From NCBI GenBank assembly GCA_947175045.1, contig CAMWLH010000167.1:1-5452 (forward strand): DNA of 5,452 nt. Direction: 5' to 3'. The position numbers and the translations under genes were made by a program. The stretch is from an uncultured Clostridia bacterium. Lineage in GTDB: Bacteria > Bacillota > Clostridia > Oscillospirales > Ruminococcaceae. Below, piece after piece: positions 5,441-5,452 of this stretch. The notes beneath the pieces are model-generated. The model was not told the origin of the DNA. It ran no database searches and saw only the letters and a program-made list of their open reading frames with translations. How positions within the stretch are numbered: position 1 is the stretch's first letter; each line of letters begins with the position of its first letter.

Positions 5441-5452
5441 TTAAAGCGATAT

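Overview
The window holds one strand of genes: all six coding regions read on the minus strand, right to left. The organism looks like a Firmicute of class Clostridia, probably a gut Ruminococcus/Oscillospiraceae-type bacterium. The evidence is strong GGAGG-type Shine-Dalgarno sites, a PurF of the Bacillus type (short propeptide plus Fe-S cysteines), a purC-purF-purM order, and a compact helix-turn-helix/methyltransferase fusion of a kind common in Firmicutes. This placement is inferred from gene style, not from a marker gene.

Right part (about 3705-5452, upstream in the direction of transcription). A clear sigma-A-type promoter (TTGTCA, 17 nt, TATGAT) drives a gene for an XRE-type DNA-binding domain fused to a TehB-like SAM-dependent methyltransferase. 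A perfect inverted repeat sits between the -35 and -10 boxes and is a good candidate for an autoregulatory operator. Seventeen bases later comes a TIM-barrel sugar phosphate isomerase/epimerase-like gene, almost certainly co-transcribed. An 8-bp hairpin covers its stop codon. The substrates of both enzymes are unknown.

Middle and left (1-3704). Three de novo purine genes follow: purC (SAICAR synthetase), purF (amidophosphoribosyltransferase) and purM (AIR synthetase). PurF makes phosphoribosylamine from PRPP and glutamine (first step), PurM closes the imidazole ring to AIR (fifth step), and PurC joins aspartate to CAIR (later step). purC has a structured 98-nt leader containing stacked inverted repeats. 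purC and purF are 36 nt apart. purF and purM are separated by 124 nt carrying a roughly 85-bp element with imperfect 17-bp inverted ends, which looks like a dispersed palindromic/MITE-like repeat or an mRNA structure. purM overlaps by one base (TAATG) a small unknown gene that runs off the left edge, in the place where many clostridial clusters have purN.

The purine enzymes are ordinary and intact. The less explained items are the regulator-methyltransferase/isomerase pair with its operator-like promoter, the inverted-repeat element between purF and purM, the palindromic purC leader, and the unknown gene translationally coupled to purM. No RNA gene, CRISPR array, insertion sequence or purine riboswitch was recognised. 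No stretch over 300 bases lacks a gene; the longest is the 124-nt purF-purM gap.
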